Shown: positions 5,387 to 14,482 of the stretch, one piece after another
Layout of the letters: every line of letters begins with the position of its first letter
How positions within the stretch are numbered: position 1 is the stretch's first letter
IMG/VR virus record: IMGVR_UViG_3300031857_001246
Span: 1-25,470 of that record
Direction: 5' to 3' (one strand)
DNA from: a virus
DNA: 25,470 nt
Notes under the pieces: generated by a model
Seen by the model: only the letters and a program-made list of their open reading frames with translations
Databases searched by the model: none
What the model was told of the DNA's origin: nothing
Made by a program: the position numbers and the translations under genes

Positions 5387-7342
5387 TTAAGCAATTGCTA
5401 AGAATATGAATGTGCCACCAGAGGCATTGATTTCAGATGGTGCTGTTGAACTAATTTCAAAACCTGCTGAGTAAGTATCAATGTAGTCTGTATTGGTAAC
5501 TTCAGCCGCAGTAGAGTTCAATAAAAGATAAGGGTCATTTCCTGAAACGATACCCCTTGCACTATCCCAGACGTACCACGAACCTGTGTCGTCTGTGCGC
5601 TTTATCAGGACAAACCTTGCGCCACCTGTAAAGCCACAATCAATTTGTTTTGTAGTTGCTGTACCTGTGTATGAGCCTACTTTGGAAACACCCGCACAAG
5701 TTGCAAACAAATAAATGACGTAGGTTTGGGAGGAGGCGCTATTAGAAGTTCCTACAGTAAACACAGTTGATGTGGGCGCAGTATCGTTCCACATGGTGCT
5801 TTGCACGTCCCATGGTTGTGAGTCATTTAAACTTCCACGTTTTGTTGGGCCATTAAAAGCATCGTAAACACGCCAATTTGATGAATTACTTCTGTTTTTT
5901 GTAATCATTAACTCAGGTACTGCACCTAAGTTGTGCGGTAATGTTTGATTTGCTCCCGTCCCCGTATAGCAAACCACATCAAAGAAGCTAGGCGCACGTC
6001 TGAAGAAATGTCCATATATGTTACTGGCGTTATTAAAAGACCCTGAGTCAGCGTAATTAACAGTAATTCCATCGTTATTAAAACTTACTAAATCTGAACC
6101 AGATGCTTCTGAATTTGTTAGAGCAGTGCTAATAAATTGGTTTACACCTCTTAGTCTATCAACTACAGCCCTGCTAAAAGTTATGGCAGCTCCTCTTGTC
6201 CCCGCTTCTACATAGTCAGCATTAAATCCAACGCCTGTTATTTGTCTATTTTGAGTTTCATTGCCTGTCCATAAAACAGTATTAAACACACTAGTCCCAC
6301 TTGTAGGCACTTTCATTGGGCCTCTGCGAATTGCTATGTAGATGCAAAATTTACTTGCACTACCCATCCTAGCAACAAACCCTGTAGAAGTTGGAGAAGT
6401 GTCTCTACCATTTATGCTTTCAGCATTAGAACTATCTGGAAGTAAATTAGCATTAGTTCCAGAACCAGATGGAGGAGCTGGCATACCTCTCATACTATCG
6501 TTCATAAACCAATCATCGTCTTGTCTTTGCAACATTACAAATTGTGGTTCATACCCTAAATTAACAGTAGCGTTTCCTGAGCCATCAGTAGTAAAACTAC
6601 CGCAAGTAATTACATTGTCTGTTCCAGTTAAACCAAAACCTCCTGCGTCATGTGCAAAGACATACGCCACATAAGTGCTACCAGAAGCATTAACATTTGA
6701 ATTTGTACCAAGGCTAAACACGCTTGATGTTGCTGTTGTGCTGTTCCAAACTGTTGAATCTGTTGTTGGTGTTCCTGTGTAAGCAAAGTTGTAATATTGT
6801 GTATTTGCAATACTTCGGTGATATATCATCCAATCACCAGTTGTGTTTGTTCGTTTAACAATAATGCAACCTGGAACTGAACCTAAATTGTGAGCAATTG
6901 TCCTGTTAGAACCTGTGCCTGTCCATGTCACAACATCAAAAAACTTTGGCTGTTTGCGGAATGTCCATGAGGCAGTCGCTGAACCTGTTATGTTTGTCCC
7001 ATACCCGTTTGAACCTAACGTAAAGCCGTTATTGTTAAACGATGTTAAGTCATACGAACCGCCTGTATTATTTTGAGCGTCTGAAAAATTTGAATAGATT
7101 TGATATGCAACGCCTCTTGCGGTATCTGTAAGTACATGTCTAGAACTATTGGCTCTACTTTTAATCCAAACCAACCCACCATTTGTAGATAAATCAACGC
7201 CATTTGTAATTGTCTGACCTGTTGGAGCATTGCCTGTGTAAAGGTATGTGCTAAACACTTCTTCAATATACACAGGAACAATAGGAACACCACCACCAAA
7301 GGCATCGTAACTAGCCGCACCAGAAGTTGCTTGTAATGGCAT
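5387..7342 (-). CDS. Tail fibre / receptor-binding protein with duplicated domain (DUF7483-like)
   Basis: I place the start at ATG 7342-7340 (651 aa). It has GGAGG 5 bases upstream and forms a TAATG overlap with the HNH stop; a start further upstream would run into the HNH gene. The protein is a tandem duplication: FFDVVTWTGTG (134-144) and HNLGSVPG match FFDVVCYTGTG (453-463) and HNLGAVPE, and YVAYVFAHDAGGFG matches YVIYLFATCAG. The chain ends in GGTFIFLAIA, a typical end of this virion domain. It is glycine-, threonine- and asparagine-rich and beta-stranded, as expected for a trimeric fibre. A chaperone gene follows directly. It probably contacts the host surface. Confidence 0.8.
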   Translation of the reverse strand: MPLQATSGAASYDAFGGGVPIVPVYIEEVFSTYLYTGNAPTGQTITNGVDLSTNGGLVWIKSRANSSRHVLTDTARGVAYQIYSNFSDAQNNTGGSYDLTSFNNNGFTLGSNGYGTNITGSATASWTFRKQPKFFDVVTWTGTGSNRTIAHNLGSVPGCIIVKRTNTTGDWMIYHRSIANTQYYNFAYTGTPTTDSTVWNSTTATSSVFSLGTNSNVNASGSTYVAYVFAHDAGGFGLTGTDNVITCGSFTTDGSGNATVNLGYEPQFVMLQRQDDDWFMNDSMRGMPAPPSGSGTNANLLPDSSNAESINGRDTSPTSTGFVARMGSASKFCIYIAIRRGPMKVPTSGTSVFNTVLWTGNETQNRQITGVGFNADYVEAGTRGAAITFSRAVVDRLRGVNQFISTALTNSEASGSDLVSFNNDGITVNYADSGSFNNASNIYGHFFRRAPSFFDVVCYTGTGANQTLPHNLGAVPELMITKNRSNSSNWRVYDAFNGPTKRGSLNDSQPWDVQSTMWNDTAPTSTVFTVGTSNSASSQTYVIYLFATCAGVSKVGSYTGTATTKQIDCGFTGGARFVLIKRTDDTGSWYVWDSARGIVSGNDPYLLLNSTAAEVTNTDYIDTYSAGFEISSTAPSEINASGGTFIFLAIA

Positions 7343-8016
7343 TAAAACCTCCAACCTTTGCTCAGATTTTCGTGAGCAGTTATAACTTGTAAATTCCAAG
7401 GAACGTGCATACCCGCTACGCCTTTTCCGTTAATTGGAACGATGTGGTCAACATGGTGTTTTATACCAGTTTGGATATACCTTGCTTCAGAAACATCGTA
7501 CATCTCTTGAATCATTGCTTTATCAATGGCTGTTAACCAAGATGGTGTAGCTGAGTCCTGAGCCGCCCTACGCCTTGCTCTAGCCGCAACATAACGCTCT
7601 TTGTTGGCCTTGTAAAAGTTGCTTGAATACTCAGGATTACGCTCATGCCAAGCCCTGCCAGCTTTTACTGAATACGCTTTAATTTTCTCAGGATTGGCTT
7701 TAGCCCATGCTTTTGTCTGTTCTTGCACTTTTTCTGGATTGTCTTTGCGATATTGTTTGGCATAAGCACTACGCTTATCTCTGTTTTTCTCGTCATATTT
7801 TTTGTTAATGGCAGCTTGTTTCTCAGGATTCTTAGCCCTCCACTCACGCAAATACTCACGAGTTCTTTTCCTGTATGTCTCAATGTTTGCCTGTCTGTTT
7901 TCACGACCAGCTTTAACTCGACAAACCCGACAAGTTCCGTAGTTTTTATTCCTACGCTTGTCCATTTGGAATTCATCCAAAGGTTTGTCAACATTACATT
8001 TCTTGCAGATACACAT
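7342..8016 (-). CDS. HNH endonuclease 1 with zinc ribbon and 15-residue repeats
   Basis: This 224-residue, free-standing HNH nuclease lies between two fibre genes. Residues C4-x2-C7 and C29-x2-C32 form a zinc ribbon. The middle (59-130) is a repeat of the unit W/Y-x3-N-P-E-K, whose asparagines fall at 63, 78, 93 and 108, exactly 15 apart, with a diverged copy at 127. The C-terminus is the nuclease: H188-V-D-H191-IVP, then HVPWN208, then H215-E-N217. Such genes usually act as homing endonucleases, cutting alleles that lack them. It starts 2 bases after the 816-aa fibre stop with no clear ribosome site and ends in TAATG. Its base composition resembles its neighbours, unlike the second HNH gene. 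Confidence 0.9.
   Translation of the reverse strand: MCICKKCNVDKPLDEFQMDKRRNKNYGTCRVCRVKAGRENRQANIETYRKRTREYLREWRAKNPEKQAAINKKYDEKNRDKRSAYAKQYRKDNPEKVQEQTKAWAKANPEKIKAYSVKAGRAWHERNPEYSSNFYKANKERYVAARARRRAAQDSATPSWLTAIDKAMIQEMYDVSEARYIQTGIKHHVDHIVPINGKGVAGMHVPWNLQVITAHENLSKGWRF
7627..7842 (-). repeat. 45-base coding repeats in HNH endonuclease 1
   Basis: This DNA encodes residues 59-130, where the unit W/Y-x3-N-P-E-K recurs with a 15-residue (45-base) period. Asparagines lie at 63, 78, 93 and 108, followed by a spaced copy at 127. At the DNA level the string TCAGGATT (+ strand) recurs at several NPEK codons, so the copies look like products of duplication. Confidence 0.75.
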
Positions 8017-8018
8017 AA

Positions 8019-10469
8019 TTAGGCTTTAAACTGAGTCACAGAGGCAAGAACTGTAAATGTACCAGACGAAACTTTGATAATCAGATAACGATAGCTATCA
8101 ATGCCACTCGCATTACCCGCAGTAGGCGCACCACCTAACCAACGTGTCGTAACACCAGATGTAGTGCCATCAACTTGAACAGCAGAGTTGTAGTAAGCAG
8201 TAGAGCCTTGAGTGACTAAGAAAGCCACAGTCATTGACTGACCCGTACTCATCAATGTATTCAATGAAGTACCGCTAGAGGCTCTGAAGTTAACTGTCCA
8301 GTTAGCAGACGCATTGCTTGTGTAGTACAAGACTGACTGAGTGGTAATGTCGTAGTTAATCGTTCCAGTAGCTGCAGTTGCTGATACTGTTGCTACCTCT
8401 GCCGCATCGTTTAAGACTGTAGCTAGAACCGATGATGTGCCTGAGAAAGTCTGTGTGCCAGTAAAGGTGTTGGCTACATTGACAACAGCAATATTAGCCC
8501 CTGCTAAAGTAGATGCACCTGTACCACCATTAGCGATAGGAAGTGTTCCAGTTACACCAGTACCCAAAGGAAGACCTGTAGCATTGGTTAAAACACCACT
8601 AGCAGGTGTACCCAACTGAGGAGTAGTCAGGACAGGGCTTGTCAGGGTTTTGTTTGTCAGGGTTTCAGTACCTGTCAAAGTAGCAAAGCCACCTGCCGTG
8701 AAAGCAGCGTTAGTCCATGTAGAACCTGTCCACACGAACAGATTGCTAGTCGATGTATTCCAGTACAAAGCACCTGTGAGCAAAGCGTTACCATCATTAT
8801 CAACAGTAGGGGCAGAACTCTTAGAACCTAAATATCTGTCATCAAAGGCATCGTAAGTGTTAGCAGCATCAGTAGCACTAGCAGCAGCGTTTGTTGCGCT
8901 TGTAGAGGCGTTTCCTGCGCTTGTGGAGGCATTTGATGCGCTCGTTGAAGCGTTAGAGGCTGAAGTCGCAGCAGCAGCAGCACTTGTAGCAGCAGATGTT
9001 GCGCTACCTAAGATGCCATCAACATAAGTCTTAGTGGCAGCGTCTTGGTTATTGGTAGGGTCACCCAATCCAGTAATCTTAGACGTACCCATCGCAATAG
9101 CACCACTCATCGTGCCACCAGTAGTAGATAACTTACCACTCAGAGAAGTATCAACTTCAGTCTTTGTGTAAGCATCTGTGATACCGAAACCAGAGATGGT
9201 AGTGGGATTCGTACCAGAAGTGATACGTCCGTAAGTGTCAACAGTTACAGACTTATATGTACTAGCAGTAACGCCAGTTGTAGCCAAGTCAATCTCATCT
9301 GCCCCTACAACAATTCGTGCGCTTGATGCAGTATTCACGTTAAGCGTGTTACCTGTCTTGCTCATGCCAGTACCAGCAACCACCTGACCAGCACCTGAGA
9401 ACTGCGCCCAAGTAATCGCTGTAGTGCCTAAAGTACCACCTGCTGCAATAGTACAGATAAATCCGTTATTTCCGTTTACTGTACCAGCCTCTACAAAGGT
9501 GTAAGCAGCAACCAATTCAGCGTATGTATCAGCATCTGTTGTTCTAGTCCATGAACCAGAGGCACACAAGTAAATACCATTGTTAGCAGTTGTAGTCTGG
9601 TCTTTAACCAATACTCGGTCACCAGCGATAACTGATACGCCATCAATGGTCTGTGCAGCAGATAAAGTAATGTTAGCTGTCGTAGCCGCAACCACAGATG
9701 CTTTGGCATCAATACCTTGGGCAATAGCATCTACATAAGACTTGGTTACTGCATCAGCATCAGCAGTAGGAGTACCAAGACCTGTAATCTTGTTTGTACC
9801 CATCGCTAAAGCACCAGACAGAGTTCCACCAGTTAGATTCAGCTTCAAGGCAGTTGCTGTATCTACATAACCCTTTGTGGCCGCATCTGAAGTATTAGTA
9901 GGAGTTGCTAGGCCAGTAATCGTAGCCGCAGTACCAGAATCCATATCCAATGCACCAGAGATGGTTACATTGTTGAATGTAGAAGTACCAGTAGCCGCAG
10001 TTACGTTACCTGTGACATTTCCTGTCAAGTTACCTGTGACATTACCTGTAACAGCACCTGTGTGTGTTCCTGTGGTGTTACCAGTTACGTTACCTGTCAA
10101 ACCACCAACAAAGCCTGTAGAGGCAGTTACTGTCGTTCCTGTGATAGCTTGGGCAGAAGAACCACCGATAACAGCACCATTTATCGTTCCACCAGTAATA
10201 GTGGCAGAAGATGATGTAAGTGGGCCTGACAGACCAGCAGTAGCCGTTAAAGTGCCTGTCAGCGTAGATGTTCCAGTAACCGCTAAGTTACCACCTACAG
10301 TTACATTGTCGCCAGCAGAGCCATCTTGAAAGTTCTTCAACTGAGCCATCAACTGACGAATAGCGTTGTTGACTAAGGATGGGGCCATGCCCTCCGCTAA
10401 GTTAATACTGTTAATGTCAGTATTGTTATTAGCGGTACTGCTGTATTCTGAAATCTTGGTCTTTGCCAT
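8019..10469 (-). CDS. Large tail fibre protein with repeats
   Basis: The 816-residue protein has an N-terminal attachment-like part (1-60), a run of TGNVTGN-type repeats (about 124-158) and three copies of ITGLxxPTxxxDAxTKxYVD (184-203, 228-247 and 465-484), a shaft repeat typical of phage fibres. An Ala/Ser/Thr coiled segment (488-536, [18 protein letters not shown]) follows. The C-terminal part includes [11 protein letters not shown] (644-654), a common phage-fibre signature. The tip (about 690-816) is beta-rich and probably binds the host. No chaperone-type peptidase tail is evident. The ATG has AAGGA upstream. It lies after the internal virion proteins and before HNH 1 and the second fibre. 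Confidence 0.88.
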   Translation of the reverse strand: MAKTKISEYSSTANNNTDINSINLAEGMAPSLVNNAIRQLMAQLKNFQDGSAGDNVTVGGNLAVTGTSTLTGTLTATAGLSGPLTSSSATITGGTINGAVIGGSSAQAITGTTVTASTGFVGGLTGNVTGNTTGTHTGAVTGNVTGNLTGNVTGNVTAATGTSTFNNVTISGALDMDSGTAATITGLATPTNTSDAATKGYVDTATALKLNLTGGTLSGALAMGTNKITGLGTPTADADAVTKSYVDAIAQGIDAKASVVAATTANITLSAAQTIDGVSVIAGDRVLVKDQTTTANNGIYLCASGSWTRTTDADTYAELVAAYTFVEAGTVNGNNGFICTIAAGGTLGTTAITWAQFSGAGQVVAGTGMSKTGNTLNVNTASSARIVVGADEIDLATTGVTASTYKSVTVDTYGRITSGTNPTTISGFGITDAYTKTEVDTSLSGKLSTTGGTMSGAIAMGTSKITGLGDPTNNQDAATKTYVDGILGSATSAATSAAAAATSASNASTSASNASTSAGNASTSATNAAASATDAANTYDAFDDRYLGSKSSAPTVDNDGNALLTGALYWNTSTSNLFVWTGSTWTNAAFTAGGFATLTGTETLTNKTLTSPVLTTPQLGTPASGVLTNATGLPLGTGVTGTLPIANGGTGASTLAGANIAVVNVANTFTGTQTFSGTSSVLATVLNDAAEVATVSATAATGTINYDITTQSVLYYTSNASANWTVNFRASSGTSLNTLMSTGQSMTVAFLVTQGSTAYYNSAVQVDGTTSGVTTRWLGGAPTAGNASGIDSYRYLIIKVSSGTFTVLASVTQFKA
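9996..10100 (-). repeat. TGN repeats in the large fibre gene
   Basis: This DNA codes for tandem T-G-N-V/L/T units (residues 124-158), visible on the + strand as repeated acctgtnac-like strings. It is a low-complexity shaft repeat within one gene and has no separate function. Confidence 0.7.
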
Positions 10470-10477
10470 GTTAGTCC

Positions 10478-12103
10478 TTAGTCGGGGTTAGCCATACCAG
10501 TTAAATCAATTTTGGTTGGTTTTTCAGCCTGATACAACAAATTAAACATTGTTGGATAGTCTATGTTTGGCATCCTGTTTTGAACATCAAGCAAACCTTT
10601 AGCAACTTGACCTGCGCCATAAGCAGCTTCACCCATTAAACGAGGAGATGAAGTAGCTAATGAAGCACCTGCAAGCGGTAAACCACCAACACCTTGTGCT
10701 AAAAACGCAGTAGGAATTGAAGTTGCTCTCTGTAGCCCTCTTGGTGTCCACTCAGAAAGGGCTTGACCTGCCAATGCTGGCATCATTTCTTTGCCTCCAA
10801 CTTTTTCAAGTTCTTTAGCAAGATTTAAACGCTGACCATAGTTTGTATTAACATTGTTACGCATCAAAGACTGCAATTTACGCATTGATGTGTCTGCTGT
10901 CGCCTTGTTACCCATAGACAAAGCCTTTTCAATTTCACGAATCGTATCTGTTGCATCAGAATACGCTTTCATTGTTTTTGCGTATGTTGGGGCTTGTTTA
11001 ACAATTTCAGATTTTATTCCGTTATAAACTTGATTAACTGAACCTAAAGCAGTCTTTTGCTCGTAAGGTATTTTCTCAAGAATATCGCCAATCTGTTGCT
11101 TTAAAGCATCTAAACCTTCTGGTGTATGAAATTCAGCAGGGTCTAGTTTTTTCCAAGCATTAACTTTAGCTTGTGCCTCTGATAATCTTTCAAAAGCAAC
11201 TTCATTTTTAACTTGACCTTTAAATGAAATGTCATCTAAGGCTTGTTTAACAGCATCATCTACGCCTTTTAAAGAAAGAACAGTTGCATCACCTTTGATG
11301 TTTTTCATTCCTTCGTTATAAATACGCCTTCTTTCAGTTGCCATTTTTGCTAAGTTTTGTTTAGCAGCATCAAGAACTTCAAGTTGCGGAACTTCACCAC
11401 GCAAATTAGCCTTAAACAAGTCAGCAGTTTCACCACCAGTTCTACCAGCTTGGTAAGCCTGACCAATAGCTTCTGAGCCTACGCCAGTTTGCAATCCAAG
11501 ACCAGCTTTAGTAGCACCACCCAAAACATCAAGTGTTTTTCCAGTAGTACGAGCAGCCAACATTAAAGGGTCAACAGCACGAGCAGCCGTAGTCAATGTA
11601 GGTGTAGCCCTTGTAGGCAACATAGCACCGCCAGTAAGCACAGTAGATAGGTCTGCCATAACTCCAGCAGGGTCAGTAGCCAATGCTCGTTTAGCACCTT
11701 CTACGCTACCATAGCGCTCTACATAGTGTTGACCAACTTTAGAAGCTAATTCACGACTAGCTTTATCCTCACCTACTGCTTGGACAAGTCGTTCTGGTAG
11801 TGCGTTTTGTAGGATGCCAGCACCAAGGTCTAAAACTGCTTTAGTTGTTTGAACAGGACTAGATACTGCTTGATATATATCACCAAGCATTGAGCCAACA
11901 GAACTAGGGAAGTTCTTTACTGCGCTAACTGCCACATCAGCAGCAGACAGTTGTGGTTGAGAAGAAGCCATAGGCTTTTCGGTAGGCTTTTGACCTGCAC
12001 GAATCCTCTCAACCATTGCCTTTAATTCTGGTGCATCTGGTGCAACATCATCAGGAATATCTGGAATCGTAATTCCGTCTTTTGTAGTAATGGAATATGG
12101 CAT
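10478..12103 (-). CDS. Internal virion / DNA ejection-type protein
   Basis: This 541-residue protein starts with [20 protein letters not shown], an N-terminal signature seen in phage internal virion proteins. Ala/Gly-rich, partly hydrophobic helices follow (65-105, 150-215), then long charged helices (235-430) and an Ala/Gly-rich hydrophobic stretch (about 440-510). No lytic transglycosylase or peptidase motif is visible. By position, as the third of three consecutive helical proteins between the tail genes and the fibres, it matches the ejection-protein slot of podoviruses. Those proteins leave the capsid with the DNA and cross the envelope. It is separated by 1 base from the 467-aa gene. 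The role is inferred from context. Confidence 0.6.
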   Translation of the reverse strand: MPYSITTKDGITIPDIPDDVAPDAPELKAMVERIRAGQKPTEKPMASSQPQLSAADVAVSAVKNFPSSVGSMLGDIYQAVSSPVQTTKAVLDLGAGILQNALPERLVQAVGEDKASRELASKVGQHYVERYGSVEGAKRALATDPAGVMADLSTVLTGGAMLPTRATPTLTTAARAVDPLMLAARTTGKTLDVLGGATKAGLGLQTGVGSEAIGQAYQAGRTGGETADLFKANLRGEVPQLEVLDAAKQNLAKMATERRRIYNEGMKNIKGDATVLSLKGVDDAVKQALDDISFKGQVKNEVAFERLSEAQAKVNAWKKLDPAEFHTPEGLDALKQQIGDILEKIPYEQKTALGSVNQVYNGIKSEIVKQAPTYAKTMKAYSDATDTIREIEKALSMGNKATADTSMRKLQSLMRNNVNTNYGQRLNLAKELEKVGGKEMMPALAGQALSEWTPRGLQRATSIPTAFLAQGVGGLPLAGASLATSSPRLMGEAAYGAGQVAKGLLDVQNRMPNIDYPTMFNLLYQAEKPTKIDLTGMANPD

Positions 12104-12104
12104 A

Positions 12105-13508
12105 TTAGTAGTTCACATTAACATTTCTACTTGTATCACCAAATAAAGGTGCTACACCCTGAGACTTTCTGCGCTGGTCAATAAGTTTGACTGTATTTTC
12201 CTGTGCAGTAACAATTGATTCATTAAATTTCTTCAATGCTTCTAATGTTGCTTTAGTATCATTCTTTCCAGATGCAGCAATCAAAGCGTCAGCAAAACGC
12301 AATACATCCTTGTCTGTCTGTACGCCTTTTTCTGCACTAACTTTTAAGTTAACTGCATTTTTAACTGATGATTGCAAATCTGCATAAGCACGACTTGCCT
12401 CAGTTGAGTCACCAGTTAAGTTAGCTGCTTGATAGCGCAAGTTCTGAACAGGGCCAAGTTCTAACATTGGTTTCTTAGTAACAGGGTCTGGAGTCAATGC
12501 TTTAATTGGGGAGAACAACTCTTTCTGTGTTGATTTATAGCTATTGATAGCTTGCAAATCTTCATCTTCAGACTTCTGTAAAGTTGCTGGCAAGGGTTTA
12601 TTCTTGGCTGCATCAATTTTTTGCTCTGCAAGCATACGATTGATTTGTTGATTACCAAGTGCAATGCTTGCTGTCAATGCTTTAGCTTCAGCACTTTGTG
12701 CAAGACCTTGCTCTTTAAAAGCATTAAGTTGTTTGTCTTGTTGTTCAATTCGTGCTTGTACTTGTTGGAAATCAGAATTCTTTTGCAACTGTTGACCAAT
12801 TTGCGCTACACGAGCATCAACAACAGCAGGGTCTAAATTCTGCCAAGTTTTTGAATATTGTTGAACAATTGGTTTAAGATTTTTAGGTAAATTAGGGTCA
12901 GCCAAGTAAATAGCAAATGGGTTGTCTTCTTGTTGACTAGCACCAATAAACCCTGCTTTACGCAAGTCAGGAACAAGTTTAGCCATGCTTGCTAAAGATG
13001 TTAGTGGGTCAGGAGACAACATTGCCAAGGCTTGTAGTTTGTTTGTGTCAACAGAACGTGTAGTCTGAGCAGGTCTTACAGCCATATCAGGCATTAAGTT
13101 GCCTTCCTCATCACGAGCAGGGAATTGACTTGGTTGACCTTGGAATGTTACTTGTTCTGGCGTAGTGCTAGTGGTAAAAATTTGTGGCGCAAGTAAACGC
13201 ACTTGTTTTTCTTGCTCACGCCTTGCTTCATCTTCTTTACGCTTACGCATCAACTCTTGCAGTTGATAGTTTTGCAACTGGCTTTGCATAGCCTCAGACA
13301 TACCGCCTTTGTAGGCTTTCTGACCTAGTTGCAAGCCTTCAGCAATAGACTGACCAGTATTCCCACCTTGGAATAATCTGCCAGCCAATGCGTATAGGGC
13401 TTGTGCTTGTGCATCGTCACGATTACGAGCAATGTCAGCCTGTGACATACCGAGCAGACCCATTGTGTCTGCACCGCCTGTACCAAAAATGTCTAATAGT
13501 CCAGCCAT
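12105..13508 (-). CDS. Internal virion-type protein, helical, Gln-rich
   Basis: The 467-residue product is mostly alpha-helical and rich in Gln, Ala and Leu. It has coiled-coil stretches at about 70-110 (LQNYQLQELMRKRKEDEARREQ) and 235-310, and a short N-terminus (MAGLLDIFGTGGADTMGLL) that looks like a membrane-active or docking peptide. There is no enzyme motif. It lies between two other virion-like proteins, with gaps of 1-2 bases. That arrangement fits a structural or ejection protein carried inside the capsid. I do not recognise a named family. Confidence 0.58.
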   Translation of the reverse strand: MAGLLDIFGTGGADTMGLLGMSQADIARNRDDAQAQALYALAGRLFQGGNTGQSIAEGLQLGQKAYKGGMSEAMQSQLQNYQLQELMRKRKEDEARREQEKQVRLLAPQIFTTSTTPEQVTFQGQPSQFPARDEEGNLMPDMAVRPAQTTRSVDTNKLQALAMLSPDPLTSLASMAKLVPDLRKAGFIGASQQEDNPFAIYLADPNLPKNLKPIVQQYSKTWQNLDPAVVDARVAQIGQQLQKNSDFQQVQARIEQQDKQLNAFKEQGLAQSAEAKALTASIALGNQQINRMLAEQKIDAAKNKPLPATLQKSEDEDLQAINSYKSTQKELFSPIKALTPDPVTKKPMLELGPVQNLRYQAANLTGDSTEASRAYADLQSSVKNAVNLKVSAEKGVQTDKDVLRFADALIAASGKNDTKATLEALKKFNESIVTAQENTVKLIDQRRKSQGVAPLFGDTSRNVNVNY

Positions 13509-13510
13509 AA

Positions 13511-14404
13511 TTAGATTCCTAATTGTGCCAAAGTAGCATTAGATGCAGCACCTAATCCACCAACGTCAGTAAAGTTGCTAGGAGTAGAACCCCAATTAGA
13601 TAACCAATTTCCAATGTTAGGAGAGCCTAGATTCTTATACAAACCGCCACCAACAGCAGCAATACCTAATAGGTTTTGCAATGATGATGTGTCTGCTGCG
13701 CCACTAGCTGTAGACTGACCAACTCGTCCTAGTGGGTTTCCATAAACCAACGATAGGTAGTTTTGTAAGTTCTGTTGTGGTTGGTTTTGCAAGAAGTTAA
13801 ACTTAGCCATGTCAGATTGCAATTGCTGACCCTGATAGCCCTCACGCAGTTGACCTGCTTGCAACATCTGTTGAATGTCTTGGTAGTCAGCACCAGCCAT
13901 TGCAGGGGCAGCCATCGTAGCAGCTTGCTGTCTTGCTCTCTCATCAGCGTAGTTCTGATAAGCCAGTTGACCAGCCGTGTTAGCCAATTGTTGACCAAAC
14001 TGACCAGTTGCCCTGTCTTGCAATGACCCCATAGCACCAGAGCCATAACGCCCTGCTAGGCTAGACTTAGATGCAATATCACCTAAAGTTGTTTGAAACT
14101 GAGTTTCAGCAGCCTTGGCAGCAGGTTGAAATGCACCTTGAAAGAAAGGGTTTCCACCTAGAAAGCCACCAGAAACTGTGTTCTGTAGCTGATTCTGTGC
14201 AGATTGAAGTAAGGGATTACCCAAAGAAGCACGAGCCTCAAGAGCCTGTAGACCAGTTTGAGTGGTAGTGCTAGGGCTTACATAAGTCTGACCACCATAG
14301 TACTGAGGCCCACCGCCTTGATACGCTTGCTGTGCTTGCTGTAAGCCATACGAAAGGTAGGGCTGAATTGTTGGGTCAATTGACGATGTGGTAGTAGTAG
14401 CCAT
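13511..14404 (-). CDS. Internal virion-type protein, Gly/Gln/Ala-rich
   Basis: This 297-residue protein is low in charge and rich in Gln, Gly, Ala and Asn. Its helices follow the pattern LQQAQQAYQGG, LLQSAQNQLQN and FGQQLANTAGQLAYQNYADER. It resembles small internal virion proteins of podoviruses (the T7 gp14 position), but no sequence motif proves this. The ribosome site TAGGAG precedes the ATG. Upstream are a candidate promoter and a 5' hairpin, so this gene may head a sub-operon of the three internal virion proteins and the fibres. It contains no membrane segment except weakly at LLGIAAVGGGLY (about 244-255). Confidence 0.6.
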   Translation of the reverse strand: MATTTTSSIDPTIQPYLSYGLQQAQQAYQGGGPQYYGGQTYVSPSTTTQTGLQALEARASLGNPLLQSAQNQLQNTVSGGFLGGNPFFQGAFQPAAKAAETQFQTTLGDIASKSSLAGRYGSGAMGSLQDRATGQFGQQLANTAGQLAYQNYADERARQQAATMAAPAMAGADYQDIQQMLQAGQLREGYQGQQLQSDMAKFNFLQNQPQQNLQNYLSLVYGNPLGRVGQSTASGAADTSSLQNLLGIAAVGGGLYKNLGSPNIGNWLSNWGSTPSNFTDVGGLGAASNATLAQLGI

Positions 14405-14423
14405 CTTTTACTCCTAGAGTTTC

Positions 14424-14453
14424 GGATTCCAAGATGGGTCATCCACGGAATCC
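14424..14453 (-). promoter_or_regulatory. 5' leader hairpin of the internal-virion operon
   Basis: Read on the - strand, GGATTCC (14453-14447) pairs with GGAATCC (14430-14424), and inside it GATG pairs with CATC around an ACC loop. The hairpin lies directly 3' of the TATAAT box, near the expected transcript start, and 5' of the ribosome site. It could protect the mRNA end or tune translation. It has no U-tract and is not a terminator. Confidence 0.4.
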
Positions 14454-14482
14454 ATTATACATAAATTATTAAAATTAACCAA
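14454..14482 (-). promoter_or_regulatory. Candidate sigma70-type promoter
   Basis: On the - strand a perfect TATAAT (14459-14454) is preceded, after 17 bases, by TTGGTT (14482-14477), which matches TTGACA at 3 of 6 positions. The spacer is AT-rich. It lies in the gap after the 257-aa gene and points at the internal virion genes. Confidence 0.45.

Noticed and set aside
7343-7399. N-terminal extension of the 651-aa fibre to 7399
   Set aside because: It would overlap the HNH coding end. The internal ATG at 7342 has GGAGG at correct spacing and starts a typical fibre N-terminus.
9996-10100. CRISPR-like short repeats
   Set aside because: The repeats are in frame, code for TGN shaft units, lack unique spacers of constant size and have no cas genes nearby.
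9877-10329. 150-codon open frame on the + strand, opposite the large fibre gene
   Set aside because: It is a valine/proline-rich shadow of the TGN/threonine repeats on the coding strand. It has no ribosome site and no recognisable domain.
13729-14046. 105-codon frame inside the 297-aa gene, and the + strand frame at 13775-14026
   Set aside because: Both are out-of-frame readings of a Gln-rich coding region, with no ribosome site or coupling to neighbours.
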